Source of the DNA: Rikenellaceae bacterium
GTDB taxonomy: Bacteria > Bacteroidota > Bacteroidia > Bacteroidales > UBA932
Reading direction: 5' to 3'
NCBI GenBank assembly: GCA_022766385.1
Contig: JALEPJ010000030.1
Location: forward strand, 1 to 64,000
DNA: 64,000 bases
Below, piece after piece: positions 1 through 9,892 of this stretch; within the stretch, counting starts at the first letter, position 1; every line of letters starts with the position of its first letter. A program made the position numbers and the translations under genes. A model generated the notes under the pieces. That model ran no database searches. It was not told the DNA's origin and worked only from the letters and a program-made list of their open reading frames with translations.

Positions 1-35
1 CTTGACCTAAACAAGACTCCTCCGTTTTGGGATTG

Positions 36-66
36 CAAAGGTAAGAATCTTTTTTGTTCTTACAAA
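36..66 (-). promoter_or_regulatory. Outward-facing Bacteroidota-type promoter
   Basis: Read on the minus strand, TTTG (complement of 63-66) is followed by exactly 19 bases and then TACCTTTG (complement of 36-43). This matches the Bacteroidota primary sigma factor consensus TTTG-N19-TAnnTTTG. It would start transcription near base 30 and run out of the window to the left, so the driven gene is not visible. The bases after the -7 box (GCAATCCC) are the same as those after the tRNA-array promoter at 53.4 kb, so a stable-RNA or other highly expressed gene is plausible. Confidence 0.7.
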
Positions 67-107
67 CTTTTTTTGAAGAATTTTTAAAGAAATTTAAAGT
101 TACTCAC

Positions 108-115
108 TATTTTTG
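108..115 (+). promoter_or_regulatory. Possible -7 element upstream of mtnN-luxS
   Basis: TATTTTTG fits TAnnTTTG in front of the mtnN-luxS pair, but no TTTG lies at the expected 19-base distance upstream. The rest of bases 67-217 is AT-rich and holds nothing else I recognise. Confidence 0.35.
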
Positions 116-217
116 TCCCTGATGGACAGATAGAGCATTGAACTTATAGCACTAATGCCTATATTGGAAGTCGAAAGATCCTATTATTATAGAACAAAAA
201 GCCTTAATTTAGACAAA

Positions 218-904
218 ATGAAAGTAGGCATCATAATAGCAATGAGCAGCGAATACAATGAGATGCTCAAACTTCTCGGCGGGAAAGCCGAAGGCGAAAT
301 TGCCGGAAACCACATAATATTGCGCGAAAGCGGAATAGGCAAGGTCAATGCCGCCATCAAAGCGGTGGAAATGATCAAGCAGGAGCAGCCGGACTGTATC
401 ATCAGCACGGGAGTTGCGGGTGGAATGGGAAAAGGCGTCAGGATTATGGACATTGTCGCAGGAAGAGAAGCGGTTTATCACGACGTTTGGTGCGGTGAGG
501 GGAACGAGTACGGACAGGTTCAGGGTTTGCCGGCACGATTCAGGTCCGATGACAGTTTATATAATATTGCAATGTCGTTGAAGGGAAACGAAGGCGCGGA
601 AATGGATAGCGGCAGCTCAATCCACGGTGGCCTCATCTGTAGCGGAGACTACTTCGTTGGCACGGAGCAAATCAAAGCGATCCGGGAGCGCTTCCCCGAA
701 GGACTGGCGGTAGAAATGGAGAGCGGAGCCCTTGCTCAGGTTTGCCACATCTACGGAATCCCGTTCCTGAGTTTCAGAGTCATCAGCGACTCCCCGGAGG
801 AGGAGGGCAATTACAGCCAGTACATGGACTTCTGGTCAACAGTTGCCGAAACCTCATTCAAGAACATCCGCAGCTTCCTCGAAGCATTGCCGACAAGCCT
901 TTAG
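218..904 (+). CDS. mtnN: 5'-methylthioadenosine/S-adenosylhomocysteine nucleosidase
   Basis: Hydrolyses S-adenosylhomocysteine to S-ribosylhomocysteine and adenine, and methylthioadenosine to methylthioribose. It is a cytosolic step of the activated methyl cycle. The 228-aa product from the ATG at 218 begins MKVGIIIAMSSE, the family N-terminus with the nucleotide-site Glu. The C-terminal third carries VEMESGAL and FRVISD, which hold the ribose-binding and catalytic Glu and Asp. An in-frame ATG at 155 would add 21 residues unlike the family, so 218 is preferred from normal family length (about 230). luxS follows 27 bases later and uses the ribosylhomocysteine product, so the two genes form a pathway operon. 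Confidence 0.93.
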   Translation: MKVGIIIAMSSEYNEMLKLLGGKAEGEIAGNHIILRESGIGKVNAAIKAVEMIKQEQPDCIISTGVAGGMGKGVRIMDIVAGREAVYHDVWCGEGNEYGQVQGLPARFRSDDSLYNIAMSLKGNEGAEMDSGSSIHGGLICSGDYFVGTEQIKAIRERFPEGLAVEMESGALAQVCHIYGIPFLSFRVISDSPEEEGNYSQYMDFWSTVAETSFKNIRSFLEALPTSL

Positions 905-931
905 GGCAATAATAACAGCACTTCAAGAAAA

Positions 932-1411
932 ATGAAAACAATTCCAAGCTTCACAATCGACCACCTCCGCCTGAAAAGAGGAATCTATGTCTCACGCAAG
1001 GACACAGTAGGAGGAGAGACCATCACCACTTTTGACATCAGAATGAAGGAGCCCAACAGGGAGCCCGCGCTGGGCCAAGGAGCCTTGCACACTATAGAAC
1101 ATCTGGCCGCCACCTATCTAAGGAATCACAAAGACTGGGCGGACAAGATAGTGTATTGGGGGCCAATGGGCTGCCTCACAGGCAATTATCTTCTAATGAG
1201 AGGCGATCTGAAGTCCCGCGACATAGTCGAGCTAATGAAAGAAACCTTCAGCTTCATTGCCGAATTTGAAGGAGAAATCCCGGGAGCTGCACCAAAGGAC
1301 TGCGGCAATTGGCTGCTGCACGATCTTCCGATGGCAAAATGGGAAGCGGCCAAATACCTCAACGAAGTCCTTGAGAACATAAAGGAGGAGAATCTCAATT
1401 ATCCAGAATAG
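932..1411 (+). CDS. luxS: S-ribosylhomocysteine lyase (AI-2 synthase)
   Basis: Cleaves S-ribosylhomocysteine to homocysteine and DPD, the precursor of autoinducer AI-2. The 159-aa length is typical. The metal-binding HTIEH (H53, E56, H57) is present, and C124 in the PKDCGNW segment is the third metal ligand. C81 in GPMGCLTG is the conserved catalytic Cys. It lies directly behind mtnN, which makes its substrate, and is closed by a strong terminator at 1431-1465. It completes SAH recycling and gives AI-2 as by-product; whether AI-2 is used as a signal here cannot be seen. Confidence 0.96.
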   Translation: MKTIPSFTIDHLRLKRGIYVSRKDTVGGETITTFDIRMKEPNREPALGQGALHTIEHLAATYLRNHKDWADKIVYWGPMGCLTGNYLLMRGDLKSRDIVELMKETFSFIAEFEGEIPGAAPKDCGNWLLHDLPMAKWEAAKYLNEVLENIKEENLNYPE

Positions 1412-1430
1412 TCCCAAAGCAATAAACGGC

Positions 1431-1465
1431 AAGGAGGCTGACCATCAATGGCCAGCCTCCTTTTT
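1431..1465 (+). terminator. Rho-independent terminator of mtnN-luxS
   Basis: AAGGAGGCTG (1431-1440) pairs with CAGCCTCCTT (1453-1462), followed by T residues to 1465. The hairpin also lies 30 bases past the groEL stop on the other strand, but that side has no good U-tract. Confidence 0.85.
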
Positions 1466-1494
1466 CAATTGTTATTGTGCAAAAATGGTACGGA

Positions 1495-3129
<1,635 letters not shown>

Positions 3130-3133
3130 CTAA

Positions 3134-3400
3134 TTAAATGATTGCAAGAATATCTGACTGCTTGACAATAAGGTATTTCTTATCCTCAACAGTAAGTTCC
3201 ACACCGGCATACTTTCCATAAAGAACAGTATCGCCAACCTTCACCTCCATAGGTTCGTCTGCCTTGCCGGGGCCAACCGCTACAACGATGCCCTGCTGTG
3301 GTTTTTCCTTTGCTGAGTCAGGAATATAAAGTCCTGCTGCTGTTCTGGTCTGAGCCTCCTGAGGCTCTATGACCACTCTGTCTGCCAATGGTCTGATCAT
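3134..3400 (-). CDS. groES: Co-chaperonin GroES (10 kDa)
   Basis: Heptameric lid of the GroEL cage. The 88-aa product begins [20 protein letters not shown], with the mobile loop ([18 protein letters not shown]) that contacts GroEL and the [12 protein letters not shown] roof region. It is the first gene of groES-groEL. The 105 bases between it and the glyA stop hold a glyA terminator and a 17-base perfect palindrome over a possible promoter, described separately. Confidence 0.97.
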   Translation of the reverse strand: MIRPLADRVVIEPQEAQTRTAAGLYIPDSAKEKPQQGIVVAVGPGKADEPMEVKVGDTVLYGKYAGVELTVEDKKYLIVKQSDILAII

Positions 3401-3423
3401 AATATTAATGTTTTTATAACGTC

Positions 3424-3454
3424 AAAAAAAGCGCCTCCAAAACTGGAGACGCTT
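3424..3454 (-). terminator. Rho-independent terminator of glyA
   Basis: On the minus strand AAGCGTCTCC pairs with GGAGGCGCTT (10 bp, one U-G wobble) around a 6-base loop, followed by a run of T. It lies between the glyA stop and the groES start. A groESL transcript starting upstream of it would have to pass through it. Confidence 0.85.
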
Positions 3455-3463
3455 ATGTAATAG

Positions 3464-3505
3464 TCAAAGTATGTGCCAACTCATAAGCTATGACAAATTG
3501 TCATA
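3464..3505 (-). promoter_or_regulatory. Perfect palindrome overlapping a putative groESL promoter
   Basis: TATGACAAATTGTCATA at 3489-3505 is a perfect inverted repeat (8+1+8). On the minus strand its centre supplies a TTTG box, and TACTTTG, a near match to the -7 box, follows 22 bases later. This arrangement would suit a repressor site controlling groES-groEL. It is not the CIRCE (HrcA) sequence. Alternatively it is only a hairpin in the glyA 3' untranslated region. Confidence 0.4.
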
Positions 3506-4858
3506 CTAATACTTATTGAGAGGATAGCCTGCTGTCATCTGATGAACCTTTGCCTCTACCTTGGCCAGAACAGCCTTGTGTTCCTCGAGAGAGGATAACT
3601 GCTCAGGAGTAGGTACATCAGCCTTCTTAAGTGACAGTGCCTCAATATGTTCAGCGCAAGAATTGAGAACGGTGTCAATGAGCTCGACTATATCCTCCAT
3701 ATCCTTCTCAACGAAACCTCTTGTTGTGACAGCCGGAGTACCGATTCTGAAACCTGAAGTCTGGAAAGCCGAACGGGTATCGTAAGGCACCATATTCTTG
3801 TTCAAGGTAATGTCAGCCTTCTCAAGCTCCTTCTCGGCAACTCTTCCGGAAACCTCAGGGAACTTGGTACGGAGGTCGATGAGCATAAGGTGATTGTCAG
3901 TGCCACCGGATACAACCTTGTAGCCCCTGTCAAGGAAAGCCTTGCACATAGTCTGGGCATTTGCGAGCACCTGCTTCTGATAGCTGACATACTCAGGCTG
4001 CATTGCCTCATAGAAAGCCACAGCCTTAGCTGCAATAACATGCTCAAGAGGTCCTCCCTGAATTCCAGGGAACACGCTTGAGTCAAGAATCTGGCTCATC
4101 TTCTTTAACTCGCCCTTAGGTGTGGTGAGTCCCCAAGGATTGTCGAAATCCTTTCCAAGGAGAATGATACCTCCACGAGGTCCGCGAAGAGTCTTATGTG
4201 TAGTCGATGTGACAATATGAGCATACTTGACAGGATTTTTCAGCAGGCCCGCAGCAATAATGCCGGCAGTATGAGCCATATCAATCCACAGGAGAGCGCC
4301 CACCTTGTCCGCAATGGCCCTCATCCTTTCATAGTCCCACTCCCTTGAGTAGGCGGATGCTCCACCGATAATGAGCTTAGGCTTGTGCTCCAATGCCTTA
4401 GCCTCCATCTCGTCATAGTTCACGAGGCCCGAATCAGGATCAAGTCCGTAAGCAACAGCATTATAGAGTATTCCGGAAACATTTACAGGAGAGCCGTGGG
4501 TGAGGTGACCTCCCTGAGAAAGGTCAAGACCCATGAAGGTATCTCCCGGCTTAAGGCAAGCCATAATGACTGCCATATTGGCCTGAGCTCCGGAATGAGG
4601 CTGAACATTGGCATACTCAGCATCATAGATTTTGCAGAGCCTCTCCCTCGCCAGACTTTCGATCTGGTCAACGATTTGGCAACCGCCATAATATCTTTTT
4701 CCCGGGTAACCTTCCGCATACTTATTTGTACAAATTGAGCCCATCGCTTCCATTACGTTGTCGGTAACATAGTTCTCTGATGCAATAAGCTCAAGTCCCG
4801 ACGACTGTCTATCCCTCTCTTTTTTGATCAGTTCGAAAATTTGTAAATCCTGTTTCAT
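3506..4858 (-). CDS. glyA: Serine hydroxymethyltransferase
   Basis: PLP enzyme that interconverts serine + tetrahydrofolate and glycine + 5,10-methylene-tetrahydrofolate, the main source of one-carbon units. The 450-aa protein has the N-terminal GLELIASEN motif, the substrate region [13 protein letters not shown], and [13 protein letters not shown] with the PLP-binding Lys. It is about 25 residues longer than most bacterial homologues because of a charged C-terminal tail. It is monocistronic: a -7 box lies 23 bases upstream and a terminator follows. Confidence 0.97.
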   Translation of the reverse strand: MKQDLQIFELIKKERDRQSSGLELIASENYVTDNVMEAMGSICTNKYAEGYPGKRYYGGCQIVDQIESLARERLCKIYDAEYANVQPHSGAQANMAVIMACLKPGDTFMGLDLSQGGHLTHGSPVNVSGILYNAVAYGLDPDSGLVNYDEMEAKALEHKPKLIIGGASAYSREWDYERMRAIADKVGALLWIDMAHTAGIIAAGLLKNPVKYAHIVTSTTHKTLRGPRGGIILLGKDFDNPWGLTTPKGELKKMSQILDSSVFPGIQGGPLEHVIAAKAVAFYEAMQPEYVSYQKQVLANAQTMCKAFLDRGYKVVSGGTDNHLMLIDLRTKFPEVSGRVAEKELEKADITLNKNMVPYDTRSAFQTSGFRIGTPAVTTRGFVEKDMEDIVELIDTVLNSCAEHIEALSLKKADVPTPEQLSSLEEHKAVLAKVEAKVHQMTAGYPLNKY

Positions 4859-4881
4859 AGATTACACAGTTTTAGTTCGGC

Positions 4882-4889
4882 CAAAGGTA
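4882..4889 (-). promoter_or_regulatory. glyA -7 promoter element
   Basis: The complement reads TACCTTTG, a perfect TAnnTTTG box, ending 23 bases before the glyA ATG. No exact TTTG lies at 19 bases upstream; TCCA takes that position. Confidence 0.55.
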
Positions 4890-4945
4890 ACAATAATATT
4901 CATTAATTTGGAAAAAAGAAGCCCAATTTCTTTGCAGATATATCC

Positions 4946-4953
4946 TATCTTTG
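4946..4953 (+). promoter_or_regulatory. -7 element of the SpoU methyltransferase gene
   Basis: TATCTTTG is a perfect -7 box. Only five bases separate it from the ATG at 4959, so the mRNA would be leaderless or nearly so. It is divergent to the glyA promoter. Confidence 0.55.
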
Positions 4954-4958
4954 TGGTT

Positions 4959-5498
4959 ATGAAAGACAGAAAATTGCTGAATATTGAATTGGGCCGTGTC
5001 AGCACGGAAGAATACAGGAAATTGCCGGACTCAGGCATAGTAGTAGTACTGGACAATGTCCGCAGCGCCCACAACGTCGGCTCGGTTTTCCGCACCTCCG
5101 ACTCCTTCAAGGTCGACAGATTGCTGCTGTGCGGCATATGCGCCACCCCACCATCCGCCGAAATTCACAAATCAGCGCTCGGTGCGGAGGACAGCGTCGA
5201 ATGGCTAAAGTATCAGGACACGATGGAAGCCATACGTGAACTCAAAAAGGAGGGCTACACGGTAGTATCGGTAGAGCAGACAATCAACTCCGTGAAACTC
5301 AATGAGTTTACACCAAAACAAGGAGAGAAATATGCCTTGGTGTTCGGCAATGAGGTGGACGGAGTTCAACAGGAAGTAGTGGACGAATCTGACTTTTCAC
5401 TTGAAATTCCGCAATGGGGAACCAAGCACTCGCTCAATGTTTCTGTGAGCGCAGGAGTGATACTCTGGCATTTCAAGGCGGGTATTAATAAAGTATAA
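4959..5498 (+). CDS. SpoU/TrmH-family RNA 2'-O-methyltransferase
   Basis: SAM-dependent ribose methylase of the SPOUT knot superfamily, acting on tRNA or rRNA. The 179-aa product has all three SpoU motifs: DNVRSAHNVGSVFRT (motif 1), LVFGNEVDGV (motif 2) and HSLNVSVSAGV (motif 3). The start at 4959 (MKDRKLLN) is chosen because upstream in-frame codons would run through the promoter region and the divergent glyA start. The length fits a catalytic domain without the extra substrate-binding domain found in the second paralogue at 47.9 kb. The target nucleotide cannot be told from sequence. Confidence 0.88.
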   Translation: MKDRKLLNIELGRVSTEEYRKLPDSGIVVVLDNVRSAHNVGSVFRTSDSFKVDRLLLCGICATPPSAEIHKSALGAEDSVEWLKYQDTMEAIRELKKEGYTVVSVEQTINSVKLNEFTPKQGEKYALVFGNEVDGVQQEVVDESDFSLEIPQWGTKHSLNVSVSAGVILWHFKAGINKV

Positions 5499-5515
5499 GT
5501 TCATCTCCATAAAAA

Positions 5516-5565
5516 AAAAGAGGCTGCCCTCTAAGTCAAATTGTGACTTCCGGTCAGCCTCTTTT
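5516..5565. terminator. Bidirectional terminator between the SpoU gene and ppdK
   Basis: AGAGGCTG (5519-5526) pairs with CAGCCTCT (5555-5562), with A-rich sequence on the left and T-rich on the right, so it works for both convergent genes. A second inverted repeat, AAGTCA/TGACTT, sits in the loop. Confidence 0.88.
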
Positions 5566-5580
5566 ATTATGGATTGTTCC

Positions 5581-8307
5581 TTATGCCTGTTCCTTGATGG
5601 CAGCCTGCGCCGCAGCAAGACGTGCAATAGGCACACGGAATGGAGAGCAGCTCACGTAGTTGAGACCTATTTTGTGGCAGAACTCGACAGAAGCCGGATC
5701 ACCACCGTGCTCACCGCATATACCGCACTTAAGTTCAGGGCGTGTCTTACGGCCATTTTCCACTGCGTAGTCGATAAGCTTGCCCACAGCCTTGGTATCG
5801 AGGGTCTTGAAAGGATCGGCATCCAGAATCTTATTGCCGAGGTAGTCACCCATAAAGGTGCTGACATCGTCACGTGAGAAGCCGAGAGTCATCTGTGTAA
5901 GGTCGTTGGTTCCGAATGAGAAGAACTCTGCAGTGCGGGCCATACGGTCTGCTGTAAGAGCTGCACGAGGAATCTCTATCATAGTACCGAACTTGTAGTC
6001 GATGCTACTGCTGAACTTAGCCTCAACCTCAGCCTTGATTTTCTCGCAGATTGCCTTCTGGAAGCGGAGCTCACGCTCTGAAATGGTCACAGGGACCATA
6101 ATTTCAGGATGTGGATCGAAGCCCTCTGCCTTCAACTCGAGAGTCGCAGTGAAAATTGCGCGGAACTGAGTCTCCGAAATCATAGGATATGTAACGTGGA
6201 GGCGTACTCCGCGGTGACCCATCATAGGGTTGACCTCGTGGAGAGACTCACCTCTTCTGTCAATATCAAGGGTAGAGATGCGAAGCTCCTTTGCAAGTTC
6301 CTGCTTCTTGTCCTCAGATGTAGGAACGAACTCGTGGAGAGGTGGGTCAAGAAGACGGAAAGTGACAGCCTTGCCGTCCATAACCTTCATTGTACCCTTG
6401 ACAGCAGCCTTGATGTAAGGCTCAAGCTCTGCAAGAGCAGCACGGCGTTCATCGTCAGTCTGTGAAAGAATCATCTTACGGAGCTTTCCGAGAGGAATCT
6501 CAGAGTTGCGGCCGTAGAACATATGCTCGATACGGAAGAGACCGATGCCTTCAGCACCGAATGAAAGTGCGCGGGAAGCATCCTCAGGAGTATCAGCATT
6601 GGTGCGGACTCCAAGTCTGCGATACTTGTCGGCAAGTTCCATAAACTTCACGAAACGAGGATTGTCGGAAGCGTCCATGGTGTCGATAGCGCAAGCATAA
6701 ACAGCACCCTTGGCACCGTTGAGAGAGAATGAATCACCCTCCTTATATACCTTGTCAGAGCCTTTGAATGAGACAGTCCTGTTCTCAAGGTCAATCTTCA
6801 TATCCTCGCAACCTACGATGCAGCACTTGCCCCAACCGCGTGCAACGAGTGCAGCGTGAGAGGTCATACCGCCCTTCATGGTAAGGATACCGGCAGCTGC
6901 GCGCATACCCTCGACATCCTCAGGAGAGGTCTCCTCGCGAACGAGAATGACGCTCTTCTTTTCAGCAGCAGCGACAACAGCGTCAGCATTTGTGAAGACA
7001 ATGGTGCCGACAGCACCGCCCGGTGATGCTGGAAGACCGTGTGCAACAGGGCTTGCCTTCTTTTCAGAAGAAGGGTCAAGGATAGGGTGAAGAATCTCGT
7101 CGAGCTGTGAAGGAGATACACGCATCACGGCTGTCTTCTCATCAATCATACCCTCCTCAAGCATATCCATAGCCATATTGAGGGCTGCAAGACCTGTTCT
7201 CTTGCCTATACGGCACTGGAGCATCCAGAGTTTCTTCTCCTGGATGGTGAACTCGATATCCTGCATATCATTGAAGTGGTCCTCAAGCTTTACACGAATC
7301 TCGTCAAGTTGATTATAGACCTCAGGCATTGCCTCCTCGAGGGAAGCCAGATGAGCATTCTGAGCACTCTTGGTAGCGATATTGAGAGGATTAGGTGTAC
7401 GGATACCTGCCACAACGTCCTCGCCCTGGGCATTGATAAGCCACTCGCCGTAGAACTTGTTGTCACCGTTTGCAGGGTTGCGGGAGAATGCCACACCGGT
7501 AGCTGAGGTATCACCCATATTTCCGAATACCATAGACTGAACGTTTACGGCTGTACCCCAATCATCAGGAATGCCCTCGATCTGACGGTACTTGATAGCA
7601 CGCTTTCCGTTCCATGACTTGAAGACTCCACCAATCGAGCCCCAGAGCTGTGCCTCTGCAGAATCAGGGAATTCAACGCCAAGAACCTCCTTGATGCGCA
7701 CTTTGAATGCCTCAGCGAGATCCTTGAGCTCCTCCGCGCTAATCTCGGTATCGGACTTATAGCCCTTAGACTCCTTGAGGTCCTCCATCATCTTGTCAAG
7801 CTGCTGACGAATAGCCTTTCCATCCTCAGGTTCTACGCCCTCTGCCTTCTCCATAACGACGTCTGAATACATCATAATGAGGCGGCGGTAAGCATCATAT
7901 ACGAAACGCGGATTTCCTGTCTTCTTGATCATTCCAGGAATGGTAGCGGAGCAAAGACCGATATTGAGTATGGTATCCATCATACCAGGCATAGAACTTC
8001 TGGCACCTGAACGGCAGCTTACAAGAAGCGGATTCTCAGGATCGCCGAATTTCATACCCATAATCTGCTCAGTAGCCTTCAAAGCTGCTGCTACTTCTCC
8101 CTTAAGCTCGACAGTATAGCCACCGCCAAGCTCATAATACTCGGTACAGCACTCAGTAGTGATGGTGAAACCTGCAGGAACAGGCATTCCGAGAAGGTTC
8201 ATCTCAGCAAGGTTTGCACCTTTGCCTCCAAGAAGCTCTCTCATAGCACCGTTTCCCTCGGCTTTTCCTGCACCGAAACGATAAACTCTTTTCTTGCTTT
8301 CAATCAT
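5581..8307 (-). CDS. ppdK: Pyruvate, phosphate dikinase
   Basis: Reversibly converts pyruvate + ATP + Pi to PEP + AMP + PPi, linking glycolysis and gluconeogenesis in anaerobes. The 908-aa protein has the N-terminal ATP-grasp start (LLGGKGANLAEMN), a central swivelling domain with GGMTSHAALVARGWGKC holding the phosphorylated His, and a C-terminal PEP/pyruvate barrel ending with ECGICGEHGGDP-type sequence (KCGICGEHGGDPASVEF). Length matches the bacterial family. It is monocistronic, with a promoter at 8349-8379 and a bidirectional terminator downstream. Confidence 0.97.
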   Translation of the reverse strand: MIESKKRVYRFGAGKAEGNGAMRELLGGKGANLAEMNLLGMPVPAGFTITTECCTEYYELGGGYTVELKGEVAAALKATEQIMGMKFGDPENPLLVSCRSGARSSMPGMMDTILNIGLCSATIPGMIKKTGNPRFVYDAYRRLIMMYSDVVMEKAEGVEPEDGKAIRQQLDKMMEDLKESKGYKSDTEISAEELKDLAEAFKVRIKEVLGVEFPDSAEAQLWGSIGGVFKSWNGKRAIKYRQIEGIPDDWGTAVNVQSMVFGNMGDTSATGVAFSRNPANGDNKFYGEWLINAQGEDVVAGIRTPNPLNIATKSAQNAHLASLEEAMPEVYNQLDEIRVKLEDHFNDMQDIEFTIQEKKLWMLQCRIGKRTGLAALNMAMDMLEEGMIDEKTAVMRVSPSQLDEILHPILDPSSEKKASPVAHGLPASPGGAVGTIVFTNADAVVAAAEKKSVILVREETSPEDVEGMRAAAGILTMKGGMTSHAALVARGWGKCCIVGCEDMKIDLENRTVSFKGSDKVYKEGDSFSLNGAKGAVYACAIDTMDASDNPRFVKFMELADKYRRLGVRTNADTPEDASRALSFGAEGIGLFRIEHMFYGRNSEIPLGKLRKMILSQTDDERRAALAELEPYIKAAVKGTMKVMDGKAVTFRLLDPPLHEFVPTSEDKKQELAKELRISTLDIDRRGESLHEVNPMMGHRGVRLHVTYPMISETQFRAIFTATLELKAEGFDPHPEIMVPVTISERELRFQKAICEKIKAEVEAKFSSSIDYKFGTMIEIPRAALTADRMARTAEFFSFGTNDLTQMTLGFSRDDVSTFMGDYLGNKILDADPFKTLDTKAVGKLIDYAVENGRKTRPELKCGICGEHGGDPASVEFCHKIGLNYVSCSPFRVPIARLAAAQAAIKEQA

Positions 8308-8348
8308 AGTATTGTAATTGTATTATTAGATTTCCGTAATGAAAAGTG

Positions 8349-8378
8349 CAAATTTACACATTTTCCTAATTATACGAA
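8349..8378 (-). promoter_or_regulatory. ppdK promoter
   Basis: On the minus strand TAAATTTG (complement of 8349-8356) is a perfect -7 box, and TTCG lies 18 bases upstream as a one-mismatch -33 box. The leader is about 40 bases. Confidence 0.5.
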
Positions 8379-8426
8379 GAAATTATACTACAAATCGTAA
8401 ATATAAGCTCCAATAAAGCCAGCCAA

Positions 8427-9812
8427 TTACAGCAATTTCGCGGCAATCTCCGACAGCTCGCTTCTTTCACCCTTACGAAGGAAAACGTGTTCGAAAAGCC
8501 TCTGCCCGACCATCTTCTCGCCAAGATGGGTCAAGCCGTTCGACCACTGGTCCAGATAAGGCTGGTCAATCTGGAAAATATCACCGGTGAACACCATCTT
8601 CGTACCTTCCCCGGCACGGGTGATAATGGTCTTGATTTCGTGAGGAGTGAGATTCTGAGCCTCGTCAATGATGAAAAAGGCCTTGCCAAGACTGCGGCCG
8701 CGTATATATGCCAGAGGTGAAATGAGAAGTTTCTCATCCTTCAGCAAACCCTCTATCTTCAGAGCTTCCTTGCTTGAAGGGCGGAACTGGGCCTTGATAA
8801 CATTGAGATTGTCCATCAAAGGCTGCAGATAAGGGCTCATCTTGGTCTTCTGGTCTCCTGGGAGGAAGCCGATATCCTGATTGCCAAGGGTGACAGTAGG
8901 CCTTGAAAGGATAATCTGGTCGAAGTCGCGCTCAAGTTCGAGGGCTGCAGCAAGGGCGAGAAGCGTCTTGCCTGTACCTGCGCCGCCGGTGAGAGAGACG
9001 AGCTGGATTTTCGGGTTCAGGCAGGCATCGAGACCGAACTTCTGTTCATCGTTACGCGGACGTATTCCATAGGCGCTTCTGGCCTTGACGAGCACTATCA
9101 TCCTGCGGTCTATGTCATAGCGGGCGCAAACGGCTTCCTTCGACTTGTCCCCCTTCCAAAGGAACTTGAACAGCTGATTGGCAAGAGGCTCTGTCTTGAA
9201 GACTTCCTTCCAGTCAATGGCCACCTGAGGACCATAAGCCAGTTTCTGGAGCAGTTCAGCTTCGAGCTCCAGGCATTGAAGCTCGCGCTGTGCATTCTCC
9301 ACCTTGGTGTCTTCCACCTTGTCGGTCAAGTAGTCCTGCACGTTCATTCCGGCAGCCTTGGCCTTCATGCGGAGATTGATATCCTTGGTCACGAGCGCAA
9401 CGAAAGTACCGGGATTGTTGTCGCGCACCCACATTGACGTGGCAAGTATTCTATGGTCCTGAATATCATCCTTGAAGAAATCCTTGTACTCATTCGAGAA
9501 AGGATGGTTAGGCTCAATCTTGATGTAGCCCATACCTTTGCCGATAGGCACGCCCTTTTCACCGAACAGCTTACCCTCGGTCAGTCTGTCAAGCTCCCTC
9601 ATGAAGCCGCGGGCATTGAAGGAAAGGGCGTCATTGCCCTTCTTGAACTTGTCCAGTTCCTCCACCACCGCTATAGGGATGACGATATTGTTATCCTGGA
9701 ACTTTCTGATAGCCTTGTAGTCGTGGAGAACTATATTGGTATCAAGTACGAAAATTTTGGGTTTCCCGGAAGACTTCTTGTTTCCCGGAACATTGGCATA
9801 TTTGCTTGTCAT
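8427..9812 (-). CDS. PIN-domain PhoH-like ATPase
   Basis: The 461-aa protein joins an N-terminal PIN ribonuclease domain to a C-terminal PhoH ATPase/helicase domain, the YlaK/PhoH2 arrangement. PIN acidic residues are visible at FVLDTN (D24), EELDKF (residues 51-53), DHR (119-121) and VTKDIN (D144). The P-loop TGGAGTGKT is at 275-283 and the Walker B IIDEAQ at 381-386, followed by TGDIFQID. Family members are RNA helicases/RNases; the cellular substrate here is unknown. The PurL-like gene ends 80 bases upstream on the same strand, and no separate promoter was found between them, so the two are probably co-transcribed. Confidence 0.9.
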   Translation of the reverse strand: MTSKYANVPGNKKSSGKPKIFVLDTNIVLHDYKAIRKFQDNNIVIPIAVVEELDKFKKGNDALSFNARGFMRELDRLTEGKLFGEKGVPIGKGMGYIKIEPNHPFSNEYKDFFKDDIQDHRILATSMWVRDNNPGTFVALVTKDINLRMKAKAAGMNVQDYLTDKVEDTKVENAQRELQCLELEAELLQKLAYGPQVAIDWKEVFKTEPLANQLFKFLWKGDKSKEAVCARYDIDRRMIVLVKARSAYGIRPRNDEQKFGLDACLNPKIQLVSLTGGAGTGKTLLALAAALELERDFDQIILSRPTVTLGNQDIGFLPGDQKTKMSPYLQPLMDNLNVIKAQFRPSSKEALKIEGLLKDEKLLISPLAYIRGRSLGKAFFIIDEAQNLTPHEIKTIITRAGEGTKMVFTGDIFQIDQPYLDQWSNGLTHLGEKMVGQRLFEHVFLRKGERSELSEIAAKLL

Positions 9813-9892
9813 AATTCAGTGTCGCCCCCTTTTCAGGGCAGTTATATGGTTAGTTGTCCTGACGGTTCAGGACTGTGTTTCAGGACAGTATT

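Noticed and set aside
3489..3505. CIRCE element for HrcA
   Set aside because: CIRCE has 9-base arms TTAGCACTC/GAGTGCTAA with a 9-base gap; this palindrome is unrelated.
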